From Bifidobacterium sp. WK012_4_13 (GTDB lineage Bacteria; Actinomycetota; Actinomycetes; Actinomycetales; Bifidobacteriaceae), in contig NZ_CP129683.1 of NCBI RefSeq assembly GCF_041080835.1, forward strand, positions 1,426,001-1,490,000: a DNA stretch of 64,000 nucleotides. The letters run 5' to 3'. Made by a program: the position numbers and the translations under genes. Of the stretch, positions 1 through 8,250 are shown piece after piece. Within the stretch, counting starts at the first letter, position 1; the number at the start of each line of letters is the position of its first letter. The notes beneath the pieces were generated by a model. That model saw only the letters and a program-made list of their open reading frames with translations. It had not been told where the DNA came from and did not search any database.

Positions 1-496
1 TTTCACCGACAAGGGTCGCGATGGATGCCGTGTGCCGCTGCCTTGGGACAACGCCGACATGCCCCGTGCCGCAACCTGGGATGCTTCATTCGGCGCAGGT
101 GCATCGTTCGGATTCTCACCCAAGACCAAGGCCGATGGCACCGTCTCCGCCGAGGCTCATCTTCCGCAGCCACTGTGGTTCAAGGACTTTGCGGTGAATG
201 CCGAGGATGACGATTCGGGATCCATGCTCAACCTCTATCGCCGCTGTCTTGAGCTACGCGCCCAGATGCTCACACCGACCCAACTCAGTACGATCGATTG
301 GCTCGATCTTGGCAGCCAGGTCATAGCATATGCGCGCAAGGCATCCGACGATAGCGGGTTCCAGCAGATCGTCTCCGTAACGAACTTTGGCAATGAGCCA
401 GTCGAACTTCCGAAGGGCAAGGTGCTTTTGAGCTCGCAGACATTGCCACAGGATGGAACGATTCCGCAGGATGTGACCGTCTGGATCGCTCGCTGA
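1..496 (+). CDS. GH13 alpha-glucosidase, C-terminal part (cut by window start)
   Basis: The reading frame is open from base 2 and runs to a TGA at 494-496; the start lies outside the window. The first visible residues, GRDGCRVPLPWDN, match the segment of oligosaccharide alpha-glucosidases (GH13) that lies after the catalytic barrel and contacts substrate. The rest, about 150 residues, looks like the end of the barrel plus the C-terminal beta domain (LYRRCLELRAQ helix, then ISVTNFGNEPVELPKGKVLLSS). It would hydrolyse alpha-glucosidic bonds in the cytoplasm. The catalytic residues are not in view, so linkage specificity cannot be judged. It precedes a LacI regulator and a second GH13 gene on the same strand. 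Confidence 0.85.
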   Translation, partial: FTDKGRDGCRVPLPWDNADMPRAATWDASFGAGASFGFSPKTKADGTVSAEAHLPQPLWFKDFAVNAEDDDSGSMLNLYRRCLELRAQMLTPTQLSTIDWLDLGSQVIAYARKASDDSGFQQIVSVTNFGNEPVELPKGKVLLSSQTLPQDGTIPQDVTVWIAR

Positions 497-507
497 ATTC
501 TGAGTTC

Positions 508-544
508 CGATTTTTGTGCGCTTCACTGAAGTGCACAAAAATCG
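508..544. repeat. Near-perfect inverted repeat after the alpha-glucosidase stop
   Basis: The 12-base arm CGATTTTTGTGC (508-519) is mirrored exactly at 533-544. The stem continues inward with CTTC/GAAG around an ACT loop, giving about 17 pairs with one G-T. T residues lie outside the left arm and A residues inside the right arm, so neither strand has the usual stem-then-U-run order. It begins 12 bases after a stop codon and may still end transcription. Its arm shares CGATTTTTGTG with the inverted repeat at 37754-37884. Confidence 0.7.
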
Positions 545-641
545 CATGGACGCGGCACAAGACCCATCTTGCCCTTGCAAGTAGCTACGATAGGTAGATG
601 CCGACCAGACCCGACAGCACGATGGGTAAATCGGCCGACGG

Positions 642-661
642 GCATGGCAACGTTGCTATGC
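642..661. promoter_or_regulatory. LacI-type operator
   Basis: Twenty-base palindrome GCATGGCAACGTTGCTATGC, symmetric about the central CG with one mismatched pair. It lies 49 bases before the start of a LacI-family gene. The core GCAACGTTGC is typical of LacI/GalR operators, so autoregulation of the regulator-glycosidase pair is the natural reading (inference). Confidence 0.65.
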
Positions 662-710
662 TGCATGAGGATATTCGGAACCAATTCCGCGAGATAAGAA
701 GGATGCAACG

Positions 711-1724
711 ATGAGCGCAACCATTCATGACGTCGCTGACCGGGCTGGCGTATCGATTTCGACGGTCTCACGCGCATTCACCCACCCGGAAATGGTCTCG
801 GCGGCGACTCGGGAAACGGTTGTCCGCGTCGCAGACCAATTGAATTTCTCCATCTCTCGCTCAGCCGCGGCACTCAAGTCGGGCATGTCCCTTCGCATCG
901 CCCTGCTGCTGAGCGACCATAGCAGCACATGGTTCAATGCAACGGTGAACGAGGGGTTGAACGACATATTCCACCCGGCAGGATACGACCTTTCGATTTT
1001 CCAGATAGACAGCCGACAGGATCGCAAGATATTCTTCGACACCCTCCCGACTCGCAGCAATGCAGATGCAGTCATCGTGAACTCCTTCGACGTCGACGAA
1101 AACGAAGTCGCACGACTCAATTCCTTGCATGTTCCCCTGATTGGCATCAATTCCGCCAGCATGAACGCATTCTCGGCTTCGGTGTCGATCGACGACCGCC
1201 AAGGCGAGACCATAGCGGTCAGGCATCTGATCTCTCTGGGGCATCGCCAGCTCACCTATGTGCAGACACAGACCGCGAACTCCCTGCTGTTCAGCGTCCA
1301 ACAACGCATGGAAACCTTCATGGAGCTATGCAAGAAGCAGTCGCTACCAGCTCCACGAATCATCATGGCCTCGCAGTCCCGCAATCAGGTCGCTGACGTC
1401 GTCTCGCAGATTCTCGCGATGGATGCCCTGCCAACCGCAATCGTCTGCCAGGAAGACAGCATTGCCATTCCACTCATCTTCCAGCTCAAAAGAAGCGGCA
1501 TCAGCATTCCCGAGGATGTCTCAGTCATCGGATTCGACGACAGCACCTTCGCGGATGACATCGGCCTTACCACCATCCGACAGGATCCCCTGAACATGGC
1601 AAAACTTGCGGCACAGATGACATTGAAGCTGCTCAACGACGAGGAAATCGACAAACCGCAGCGCATATTCACGCCGCAACTGATACTCCGCTCCAGCACC
1701 GGAGCGGCAAGAAGGGACGCCTGA
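711..1724 (+). CDS. LacI-family transcriptional regulator
   Basis: 337-residue repressor. Residues 3-50 form the LacI helix-turn-helix and hinge (TIHDVADRAGVSISTVSRAF, then a SRSAAALKSG-type hinge). The remainder is a periplasmic-binding-like sugar sensor with the family endings VIGFDDSTFADDIGLTTIRQDP and LRSSTGAARR. The ATG at 711 has AGAAGGA about eight bases upstream. The stop codon shares one base with the next start (TGATG), so translation of the downstream GH13 gene is probably coupled. A palindromic operator lies at 642-661. The effector is unknown; an alpha-glucoside is likely from the neighbours. Confidence 0.93.
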   Translation: MSATIHDVADRAGVSISTVSRAFTHPEMVSAATRETVVRVADQLNFSISRSAAALKSGMSLRIALLLSDHSSTWFNATVNEGLNDIFHPAGYDLSIFQIDSRQDRKIFFDTLPTRSNADAVIVNSFDVDENEVARLNSLHVPLIGINSASMNAFSASVSIDDRQGETIAVRHLISLGHRQLTYVQTQTANSLLFSVQQRMETFMELCKKQSLPAPRIIMASQSRNQVADVVSQILAMDALPTAIVCQEDSIAIPLIFQLKRSGISIPEDVSVIGFDDSTFADDIGLTTIRQDPLNMAKLAAQMTLKLLNDEEIDKPQRIFTPQLILRSSTGAARRDA

Positions 1725-3307
1725 TGCTGCCTTGGCTGCGCGATGCCATATTCTACGAGATCTACCCACAGAGCTTCTATGACTCGAACGATGACGGCAT
1801 TGGCGACATCAACGGAATCACCGAGAAACTGGGCTACATTCGGGACTTGGGATGCAACGCCCTCTGGATCAACCCTTGCTTTGACTCGCCTTTCAAGGAC
1901 GCCGGCTATGACGTTCGCGACTACGCACAGGTAGCATCTCGATATGGGAGCAATGCAGATTTGGAGCGACTCTTCAGGCAGGCACACACGATGGGCATGC
2001 ATGTGCTGCTTGACCTGGTTCCTGGCCATACCAGCGAAGAGCATGCCTGGTTCGTGCAGAGCAAGCGAGCTGAGCCAAACGAGCTTTCAGACCGATACAT
2101 ATGGACGAACTCCACTTTTGCCAATGCTGATGGAATGCCCTTCATCGGAGGAGAAAGCCCGCGCGATGGCACGTACATCCTGAACTTCTTCAAGAGCCAG
2201 CCTGCCTTGAACTACGGTTTCGGCACGCGCAATCAGGTCTGGCAGCAATCCCCGGACTCCTCAGCCGCGAATGCCACAAAGCACGCGATGATTGATATCA
2301 TGCGCTTCTGGCTTTCGCGTGGCTGCGATGGATTCCGCGTCGACATGGCGGACTCGCTGGTAAAGAAGGACGACGAGGAGAAAACCGAAACGATACGGGT
2401 CTGGCAGCAGATGCTTCGCCCAATCCGGGCAGAGTTTCCCGAGGCCGCATTCGTCTCTGAGTGGGGGCGCCCATGGCAGGCTTTCAAGGCTGGATTCGAC
2501 ATGGACTTCTATCTTGATTGGCGCTGGGATGGCAAACCCAACGGATACAGTCTCCTTGCCCGCAACACCGACCATCCCGAGACGAGATCCGGCGACATGA
2601 GCTATTTCGCAAGCGATAGCCCAACAACCATCGATGCCTTTCTCGCCGACTATCTGCCGCAATATTATCGAGTCGATGGGCACGGAGCCTTCTGCTTCAT
2701 CACCGGCAACCACGATTCGCCAAGGCTCGCTCCACGACTCAGCATAAGCGAGATTGCCGTCGCATATGCGATGTTTCTCACCATGCCAGGCATTCCATTC
2801 ATCTACTATGGCGATGAAATCGGAATGCGGTACCAGTCCTTGCCCAGTGTCGAGGGAGGATATCGAAGAACAGGCTCAAGAACTCCCATGCAATGGAATA
2901 ACGGCAGAAATTGCGGCTTCTCCGATGCAGATCCGGACAGGCTCTATCTTCCGGTGGATCATTCGTCCGGGGCTCCTACCGTCGAGCAGCAGCAAGGCGA
3001 TTCGCAATCCTTGCTGAATTCGGTCAAAGAACTCACGACGCTTCGCCACCGGTCCGTCGCCCTGCGTCCAGATGCACCATTTGCCGTCATCGCGGCTCCG
3101 CTTGGCAGCAAGACATTCGTCTATCGTCGTGGCGAGGGAGAGCACTCGCTCATCATCGCGCTGAATGCCGGAAACACCCTGCAGCGTTTGAGCCATGACG
3201 CTCTCGGGCTGCTCACCTCACCCACCTGCGTCGTGTCTCGGAACGCGCGATTGACCGATTCCAGCCTGGAGCTTGGGCCTTCGAGCTATGCGATCATGGC
3301 CCGATAG
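1724..3307 (+). CDS. GH13-family alpha-glycosidase
   Basis: 527-residue cytoplasmic glycoside hydrolase, no signal peptide. Barrel landmarks are in order: YEIYPQSFYDSNDDGIGDINGI near the N-terminus, DLVPGHTS (region I), GFRVDMADSL with the nucleophile Asp, FVSEWGRP with the acid/base Glu, and FITGNHDSPR with the third Asp. RTPMQW also fits the alpha-glucosidase branch. Region I reads PGH rather than VNH and region II has Met after the Asp, unlike the two oligo-1,6-glucosidase paralogues at 24-38 kb, so it probably belongs to another subfamily and its substrate is unclear. The start overlaps the LacI stop. The neighbouring importer facing it may supply its substrate. Confidence 0.9.
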   Translation: MLPWLRDAIFYEIYPQSFYDSNDDGIGDINGITEKLGYIRDLGCNALWINPCFDSPFKDAGYDVRDYAQVASRYGSNADLERLFRQAHTMGMHVLLDLVPGHTSEEHAWFVQSKRAEPNELSDRYIWTNSTFANADGMPFIGGESPRDGTYILNFFKSQPALNYGFGTRNQVWQQSPDSSAANATKHAMIDIMRFWLSRGCDGFRVDMADSLVKKDDEEKTETIRVWQQMLRPIRAEFPEAAFVSEWGRPWQAFKAGFDMDFYLDWRWDGKPNGYSLLARNTDHPETRSGDMSYFASDSPTTIDAFLADYLPQYYRVDGHGAFCFITGNHDSPRLAPRLSISEIAVAYAMFLTMPGIPFIYYGDEIGMRYQSLPSVEGGYRRTGSRTPMQWNNGRNCGFSDADPDRLYLPVDHSSGAPTVEQQQGDSQSLLNSVKELTTLRHRSVALRPDAPFAVIAAPLGSKTFVYRRGEGEHSLIIALNAGNTLQRLSHDALGLLTSPTCVVSRNARLTDSSLELGPSSYAIMAR

Positions 3308-3344
3308 CATAATGCTGACGAACTTCGATTGGACAATACGATGT

Positions 3345-4196
3345 TCAGCGCCCCATTCTTACTATGGAACAGATAGCGAGAATCAATATATAGACCACCA
3401 CAAGGGCCATATACTGACGATTCTGCGATGACAAGGTTCCTTGCTCATCTCTGCGAAAATGCACTGCGAGCAGGCCGAACGATGGGATCATGAAACCGAC
3501 GAGCCCAGCAAGGGTCGCGGACAGCATCATCGTGTTCTCATGACGGGAAACGTATCGGAATACCAGACCGTACAGCAGGAACAGCACACCGCCCTGCATG
3601 ATTCCCAGCCGAACTCCCACGTTCACCAGCCACATCCATGCAAAGCCGGCAATGACGACGATGCCTCGAAGAAGCGCCATACGCATGCCAGTGCTCCGCT
3701 TGCAGTCCTCCGCATCGGAGAGCCGACGGCGAGCAGGTGAAAGTGCGTCGAGAATCAGCAGAACGATCATTGTGATCAGCACTGCAAATGCCGGATTCTG
3801 CGAGCTGAAGTCCCAAGCCTTGCCTGAATTCGCAACATCGTATGGCACCTCGCTCACCACGGCCGCAACCGCAATCGTAAGCAAGCCGTGCCATCTGCCT
3901 CGATTCGCGTCAGGCCCTTCGAACGAGCTCATCCATGCGACAAGCATCCACGCGATGATCGGAGTCGCACACCAAGACAGCGCCTCAAGAACAAGCGCGA
4001 CCGTCAGCGAACGCACTGGTGCGTGCATCAGATTCCCCAGGCTTGGCACGATCATCGAAGAGCTCAGCATGCCGCAGGCAATCAGCATCAGACTGAGGGT
4101 ACCCAGCCGCAGCGAATCAAGACCCTTGAAATGTCGCCTCTTCACGCGTCGTGACTCCTGATCCGCCGCATCTGAATACCGATCCATCACACTCAT
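3345..4196 (-). CDS. TraX-family membrane protein in sugar importer operon
   Basis: 283-residue polytopic membrane protein with eight or more hydrophobic segments. The central stretch VVSEVPYDVANSGKAWDFSSQN followed by a hydrophobic helix is the hallmark of the TraX family, named after the F-plasmid pilin acetylase and related to membrane acyltransferases. The ATG at 4196 overlaps the stop of the upstream permease by one base (TGATG), placing it in the importer operon and fixing the start; the frame stays open 49 codons further upstream inside the permease gene, which is less likely. The role is unknown. It could acylate a surface or exported glycan or assist the transporter; neither is shown by the sequence. 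Confidence 0.75.
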   Translation of the reverse strand: MSVMDRYSDAADQESRRVKRRHFKGLDSLRLGTLSLMLIACGMLSSSMIVPSLGNLMHAPVRSLTVALVLEALSWCATPIIAWMLVAWMSSFEGPDANRGRWHGLLTIAVAAVVSEVPYDVANSGKAWDFSSQNPAFAVLITMIVLLILDALSPARRRLSDAEDCKRSTGMRMALLRGIVVIAGFAWMWLVNVGVRLGIMQGGVLFLLYGLVFRYVSRHENTMMLSATLAGLVGFMIPSFGLLAVHFRRDEQGTLSSQNRQYMALVVVYILILAICSIVRMGR

Positions 4197-5191
4197 CAGC
4201 CCTTGACCGAGCCAGACATCGACTCCTGATAGAAACGCTGCATCACTATGAACAGCAACGCAATCGGGATTGAGACGCACACAGCCCCCGCTGCGAACCG
4301 TGCATACCAATCTTGAATGTATTCCTTCTGCAGCATCATCCACAGACCTAGCGACACCGTGTAATTCTCCTGCGTTCGGGCTATCGCCTTCGCGAGCACG
4401 AAGTCAAGCCACGGAGTCAGGAACCCCACGATTGCCTGGTAGACGATCATCGGACGCGAAACTGGAATCACGATCTTCGTGAAGACCTGCCATCGTGAGC
4501 ATCCATCGATGTAGGCCGCCTCGTCAAGAGACATCGGGATCGTATCCATATATCCCTTCATCACATAGAAGGTGGCCCCGCTACCGGCCGAATACACGAT
4601 GATAAGCGCTAGGTTAGTCATGCCGCCGCCGGTCAGCCCCAGCGCCTTCAAGATGAAATAGATCGCCACGACGGCCATGATTCCGGGGAACATGCCAAGA
4701 ATCAATGCGATATTCATGAATGGCTTGCGGAATCTGAACCGCAGCCGACTCATGCAGAATGCGACGCTGAGCACGAAGAAAGTGCTGATGATGCAGGTGA
4801 AGATCGCGATTATCAGGGTATTCATGAACATCCGCGGAAAGTTCAAGACATCCGTCTGGGTGAACAGCTCCTTGTAATTGCTCAATGTGTATCTTGTCGG
4901 GAAGAAGGTCGACGAATAGGGCGCTGTGTTCTGGTTGAAGCTTTCGGCGAGCACCCAGATTATCGGCGCGAGCCAGATCACCGCCATGATTGTCAGGAAC
5001 ACGTGCGTTGCGGTGTCTCCCACTATCCGCTGCGTGCGCGTGGATCTGAACAGTTCGGAATTCCTGCCACGCGAACGCTCCGCCACCTTTCTGCCAGAGC
5101 CCGCCCCTGAACCGTCTGGAGTATTCAGGGAAACGCCCTCAGACGGCCTTGTGGCGACGCCCTTCGCTGAATGCTGTGATGCCCTGCTCAC
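4196..5191 (-). CDS. Sugar ABC transporter permease (MalG type)
   Basis: 331-residue inner-membrane subunit of a CUT1 carbohydrate importer. A hydrophilic N-terminal tail of about 65 residues precedes six predicted membrane helices. The EAA loop that docks the ATPase is clear: DEAAYIDGCSRWQVFTKIVIP near residue 230. The C-terminus ends SGSVKG, typical of MalG. It starts with GTG at 5191, overlapping the upstream permease stop by four bases (GTGA). It pairs with the MalF-type permease and the binding protein upstream; no ATPase gene is nearby. Confidence 0.93.
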   Translation of the reverse strand: MSRASQHSAKGVATRPSEGVSLNTPDGSGAGSGRKVAERSRGRNSELFRSTRTQRIVGDTATHVFLTIMAVIWLAPIIWVLAESFNQNTAPYSSTFFPTRYTLSNYKELFTQTDVLNFPRMFMNTLIIAIFTCIISTFFVLSVAFCMSRLRFRFRKPFMNIALILGMFPGIMAVVAIYFILKALGLTGGGMTNLALIIVYSAGSGATFYVMKGYMDTIPMSLDEAAYIDGCSRWQVFTKIVIPVSRPMIVYQAIVGFLTPWLDFVLAKAIARTQENYTVSLGLWMMLQKEYIQDWYARFAAGAVCVSIPIALLFIVMQRFYQESMSGSVKG

Positions 5192-6603
5192 TGGAATCCC
5201 TCCTCGTTCTTGTACGAACCGCTGCTTCTGTAAGCCACAAGAGAGACCACGGCAAGCACGATAAAGGTCAGAATGCCGATGACGGCACCGAGATTATAGT
5301 TGCTCTTGTCAACGGTCAGCTTGTAGAGCCACGTGATAAGCAGGTCTGTCTTGCCGGCCGAAGCGCCCACAGGCGTAGGATCACCGTTGGACAGCAGGTA
5401 GATGACGTTGAAATTGTTCACGTTCGCCGTGAAGGTGGTTATCAGATATGGCGTCATGACAAAGAACATATATGGCATCGTCACGTTTCTGAAAAGCTGC
5501 CATGAATTAGCTCCATCCAGACGTGCAGCCTCGTACAGCTCGCCGGGAATGTTCTGGAGAATGCCAGTGACCTGCATGATCGTGTATGGGATGCCAACCC
5601 ATAGATTGATTACGATGACGGTGACCCGAGCCCATGTGGCATCAGTGAAGAAGGGCAGTGCGGAATCGATCCACCCCCACTGCTGCAGGAGACGGTTGAT
5701 GGCGCCCGACGGCTGCAGCATGGTGTTCATCACCAGAAGAGAGACGAATTGGGGAACGGCGATGGACATCGAGAAGCACGCACGCCAGAATCCCTTGAGT
5801 CTCGTTCCTTTCCGTTCGATGATCATGGCCATGAACATTCCAAGGAAGTAATTCAGGAATGTTGCGAAGAATGCCCAGACAAGGGTCCAGGCCAAAACCG
5901 ACATGAACAGCTGAATGTTGACGTCTCCGGCACCGCTGCCAAAGACCTTGGCGAAGTTCTGCAAGCCAACCCATCCGAATCGGGTCACATGGTTGGAATC
6001 GTAGCTGGTGAATGCCATCGTGATCATGAAGACAAGCGGGAGCACGGTGAAGACGGCGATGCCCGCAGTCGGCAGGGACATAAGCAGCGTCTGAATGTTC
6101 ACATTCGTAAGACTGCGCATATCCTGCATGAAGTTCGGGGCCTTGCCATCATTCTCGGCAGCCAGCACCTGCGCCTTGTATGCGCTGCGCACCGCCACCC
6201 AAGCGACAACGAGGAATGCCAGACACAGAACAATCGTGGAAATTCCATAGAGCAGTATGACCACTGAGGGCTGGCCAGCTTGGTACACCCAGAATCCGTT
6301 TACCTTGGTCTTTGTCTGGCCAGTGCCTTCAAGCCTGATCAGTGCACCGATCTTTGCAGAACCCTGAGCGGCCATGAAATAGATGAAGCCAACTTCTATG
6401 GCGAGGAAGATGGCGCCTTTCACAAACTGTCTATGCGCGATGTTGCCCAGTCCGAAAATGACAAGCGACAGCCGTGTGAAGATGTTTCCCCGGCTCATTC
6501 CCTTGGAAAACGAATAGGGCGATGGCTGAATGTAGTCTTTCTTTCTTCTGCGTGGCTTGGGCGAAGGCTGCACGATCTCACGCGATTCTATGGTTACTGA
6601 CAT
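5188..6603 (-). CDS. Sugar ABC transporter permease (MalF type)
   Basis: 471-residue permease, longer than the usual 290-330 because the first 150 residues carry extra membrane helices and a periplasmic loop, as in enterobacterial MalF. The docking loop reads YEAARLDGANSWQLFRNVTMP. The extended architecture favours a maltose or maltodextrin importer (inference). ATG at 6603 is preceded by GGGAGGG; an in-frame TTG directly before it is less likely. A 148-base gap with a hairpin separates it from the binding-protein gene, while the next permease overlaps its stop. Confidence 0.92.
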   Translation of the reverse strand: MSVTIESREIVQPSPKPRRRKKDYIQPSPYSFSKGMSRGNIFTRLSLVIFGLGNIAHRQFVKGAIFLAIEVGFIYFMAAQGSAKIGALIRLEGTGQTKTKVNGFWVYQAGQPSVVILLYGISTIVLCLAFLVVAWVAVRSAYKAQVLAAENDGKAPNFMQDMRSLTNVNIQTLLMSLPTAGIAVFTVLPLVFMITMAFTSYDSNHVTRFGWVGLQNFAKVFGSGAGDVNIQLFMSVLAWTLVWAFFATFLNYFLGMFMAMIIERKGTRLKGFWRACFSMSIAVPQFVSLLVMNTMLQPSGAINRLLQQWGWIDSALPFFTDATWARVTVIVINLWVGIPYTIMQVTGILQNIPGELYEAARLDGANSWQLFRNVTMPYMFFVMTPYLITTFTANVNNFNVIYLLSNGDPTPVGASAGKTDLLITWLYKLTVDKSNYNLGAVIGILTFIVLAVVSLVAYRSSGSYKNEEGFQ

Positions 6604-6690
6604 CAACCCTCCCGATGTCCTTCACGAGTGGCGCCCTGCCTTGAATGGGGCACTCATGATTCATGAAATATCTTAGCGAAGCATCATTCA

Positions 6691-6728
6691 CCGGTGCGCG
6701 TCAACGATTGCGTCATGGCACGCACCGG
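6691..6728. other. Hairpin between binding protein and permease genes
   Basis: Ten-base arms CCGGTGCGCG (6691-6700) and CACGCACCGG (6719-6728) pair with a single mismatch across an 18-base loop. It sits in the 148-base gap after the binding-protein stop. A hairpin here would be expected to stabilise or partly terminate the message so that binding protein exceeds permease, as known for malE-malF; the function here is inferred. Confidence 0.55.
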
Positions 6729-6751
6729 CAAACGACCATTGCGAACACTGA

Positions 6752-7999
6752 TCAGTTAGAGCTTGCGTACGCGGCATTCCACGCTTCGGTCTTGGCGACT
6801 GCGTTCGCAGCAGTGACGTCTCCGTTCATGATTGCCTTGCCAAAGTTCTCGGCAGGGGTCCAGAAGTTCGACATGGCTGCAACCGTCGGCTGCAGGATCG
6901 ACGTGTTGTTGATCGTGTCATTCTGAGCGACCGCGACCGGATCGGCTGCGACGGTCTTGTCGGTGAGGAGAGTCTGATCTGCAGGAATGATGCCTCTCAT
7001 CGTGTAATGGAGCTTCTGCGCCTTGGCGCTGCCCAGATACGCCGCGAATTCAGAGGCCGCCTGCGGATATTTTGTGTTCGGATTGTAAGCGACGGCCTTG
7101 GATCCTGCAAATGACTCCATTTGAATCGACTTGCCATTCAGATCGTAGGTTGGCAGTTGAGCGGCAGCGTAGTTATCGCCCAAGGCCTTTTTGACATTTG
7201 CCGAATCCCATGAACCGGAGAACAGCACGTCAACCGAACCATTGCCAAGTCCCGCAAGCCCTGAGCCATTGGCATCGGATACGAAATTGGAATTTTTCGA
7301 CAGACCCACAAGATACTTGGTCACATCACTCGCCTTGGTTCCGGAAAAATCTACTCCTGCCTTGGCATTGGTACCATTCTTGCCATAAAGCGTATTGCCG
7401 TTGCCGAGGTAGAAGGCAGGCATGTACCAGGAGTTGGTGATCGGGAACGATACCTTTCCCTTCTGAAGCATGGAATCAAAGGATTTGACGTCGCTCGAAG
7501 AGAATTTGCTCTTGTTGTAATACATGAACCATGTATTGCCCGTGTAGGGAACGCCGTAGACCTTACCACCCTGGGTCACGGAAGTGATCATCTGCTTGGT
7601 GTTCTGGCTCTTCACCTGAGCGAGGGCTGAATCGCTGAGTTCACCGATGGCATCGGCGGAAACGAGCGTTCCGAGCTGATCGTTCGAGAACATGTACACA
7701 TCCGCCGCGGCGCTAGGATCCTGCTTGACGGTCGTTCCTGCGTCACCTTCGGAAACCACTGAATTCTTCCATGTGATCTTGTATTCAGGATGTGCCTTCT
7801 CGAATGATGCCTCCAAGGTTGGAAGCCACGACGAGGAATTCTGCTGATCCTCCTGCGGCGCCCACACCGTGAGCTTAACCGCCGACGTGCCGGTAGACGT
7901 TGAATCACTTGAAGCTGACGAAGACCCACATGCTGCCAATGAACCCACCAGCATTGCTGCGGCAATCCCCAAGCCACTTATTTTTCTGAAATCAGTCAT
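6752..7999 (-). CDS. Sugar-binding lipoprotein of ABC importer (MalE type)
   Basis: 415-residue extracellular solute-binding protein (family 1). The start MTDFRKISGLGIAAAMLVGSLAACG gives a short basic region, a hydrophobic core and the lipobox SLAAC, so the mature protein is anchored at the Cys. ATG 7999 has GGAGAGG six bases upstream; the frame extends five codons further but without a ribosome site. The first gene of the operon, followed by two permeases and the TraX-like gene. Substrate is probably a malto-oligosaccharide or other alpha-glucoside judging by the MalF-like permease and facing GH13 genes. Confidence 0.92.
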   Translation of the reverse strand: MTDFRKISGLGIAAAMLVGSLAACGSSSASSDSTSTGTSAVKLTVWAPQEDQQNSSSWLPTLEASFEKAHPEYKITWKNSVVSEGDAGTTVKQDPSAAADVYMFSNDQLGTLVSADAIGELSDSALAQVKSQNTKQMITSVTQGGKVYGVPYTGNTWFMYYNKSKFSSSDVKSFDSMLQKGKVSFPITNSWYMPAFYLGNGNTLYGKNGTNAKAGVDFSGTKASDVTKYLVGLSKNSNFVSDANGSGLAGLGNGSVDVLFSGSWDSANVKKALGDNYAAAQLPTYDLNGKSIQMESFAGSKAVAYNPNTKYPQAASEFAAYLGSAKAQKLHYTMRGIIPADQTLLTDKTVAADPVAVAQNDTINNTSILQPTVAAMSNFWTPAENFGKAIMNGDVTAANAVAKTEAWNAAYASSN

Positions 8000-8079
8000 C
8001 GTTGACCTCTCCATTGCTTTCGTTATAGGTTACGGGACGAATCTCGCTGCCGTCCCTTGCAAACCCCCATGTCTGCAAC

Positions 8080-8096
8080 CGTTATCAATGGTAACG
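8080..8096. promoter_or_regulatory. Operator-like palindrome upstream of sugar importer
   Basis: CGTTATCAATGGTAACG has exact five-base arms CGTTA/TAACG and lies 81 bases before the binding-protein start. The size and CGTTA half-site suit a LacI-family operator. Its centre differs from the 642-661 site, so a shared regulator is uncertain. Confidence 0.5.
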
Positions 8097-8140
8097 CATT
8101 TTTACCAAGGCACGCAACCACATCAGGTATAAGTTTCTAT

Positions 8141-8159
8141 GTTTGCGCGTCATGCAAAC
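8141..8159. promoter_or_regulatory. Short palindrome in divergent promoter region
   Basis: GTTTGC (8141-8146) and GCAAAC (8154-8159) flank a seven-base centre. It lies between the importer promoter and the nitroreductase start, so it could serve either gene. Confidence 0.35.
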
Positions 8160-8250
8160 CTTGTCATTTCATAATCTTGCACAGCTTGCAGAACATTCGT
8201 CCAGAGATAAATCGCGCCCTGTCTTCTCATTTTCAGCAAAGCTTGGCACA

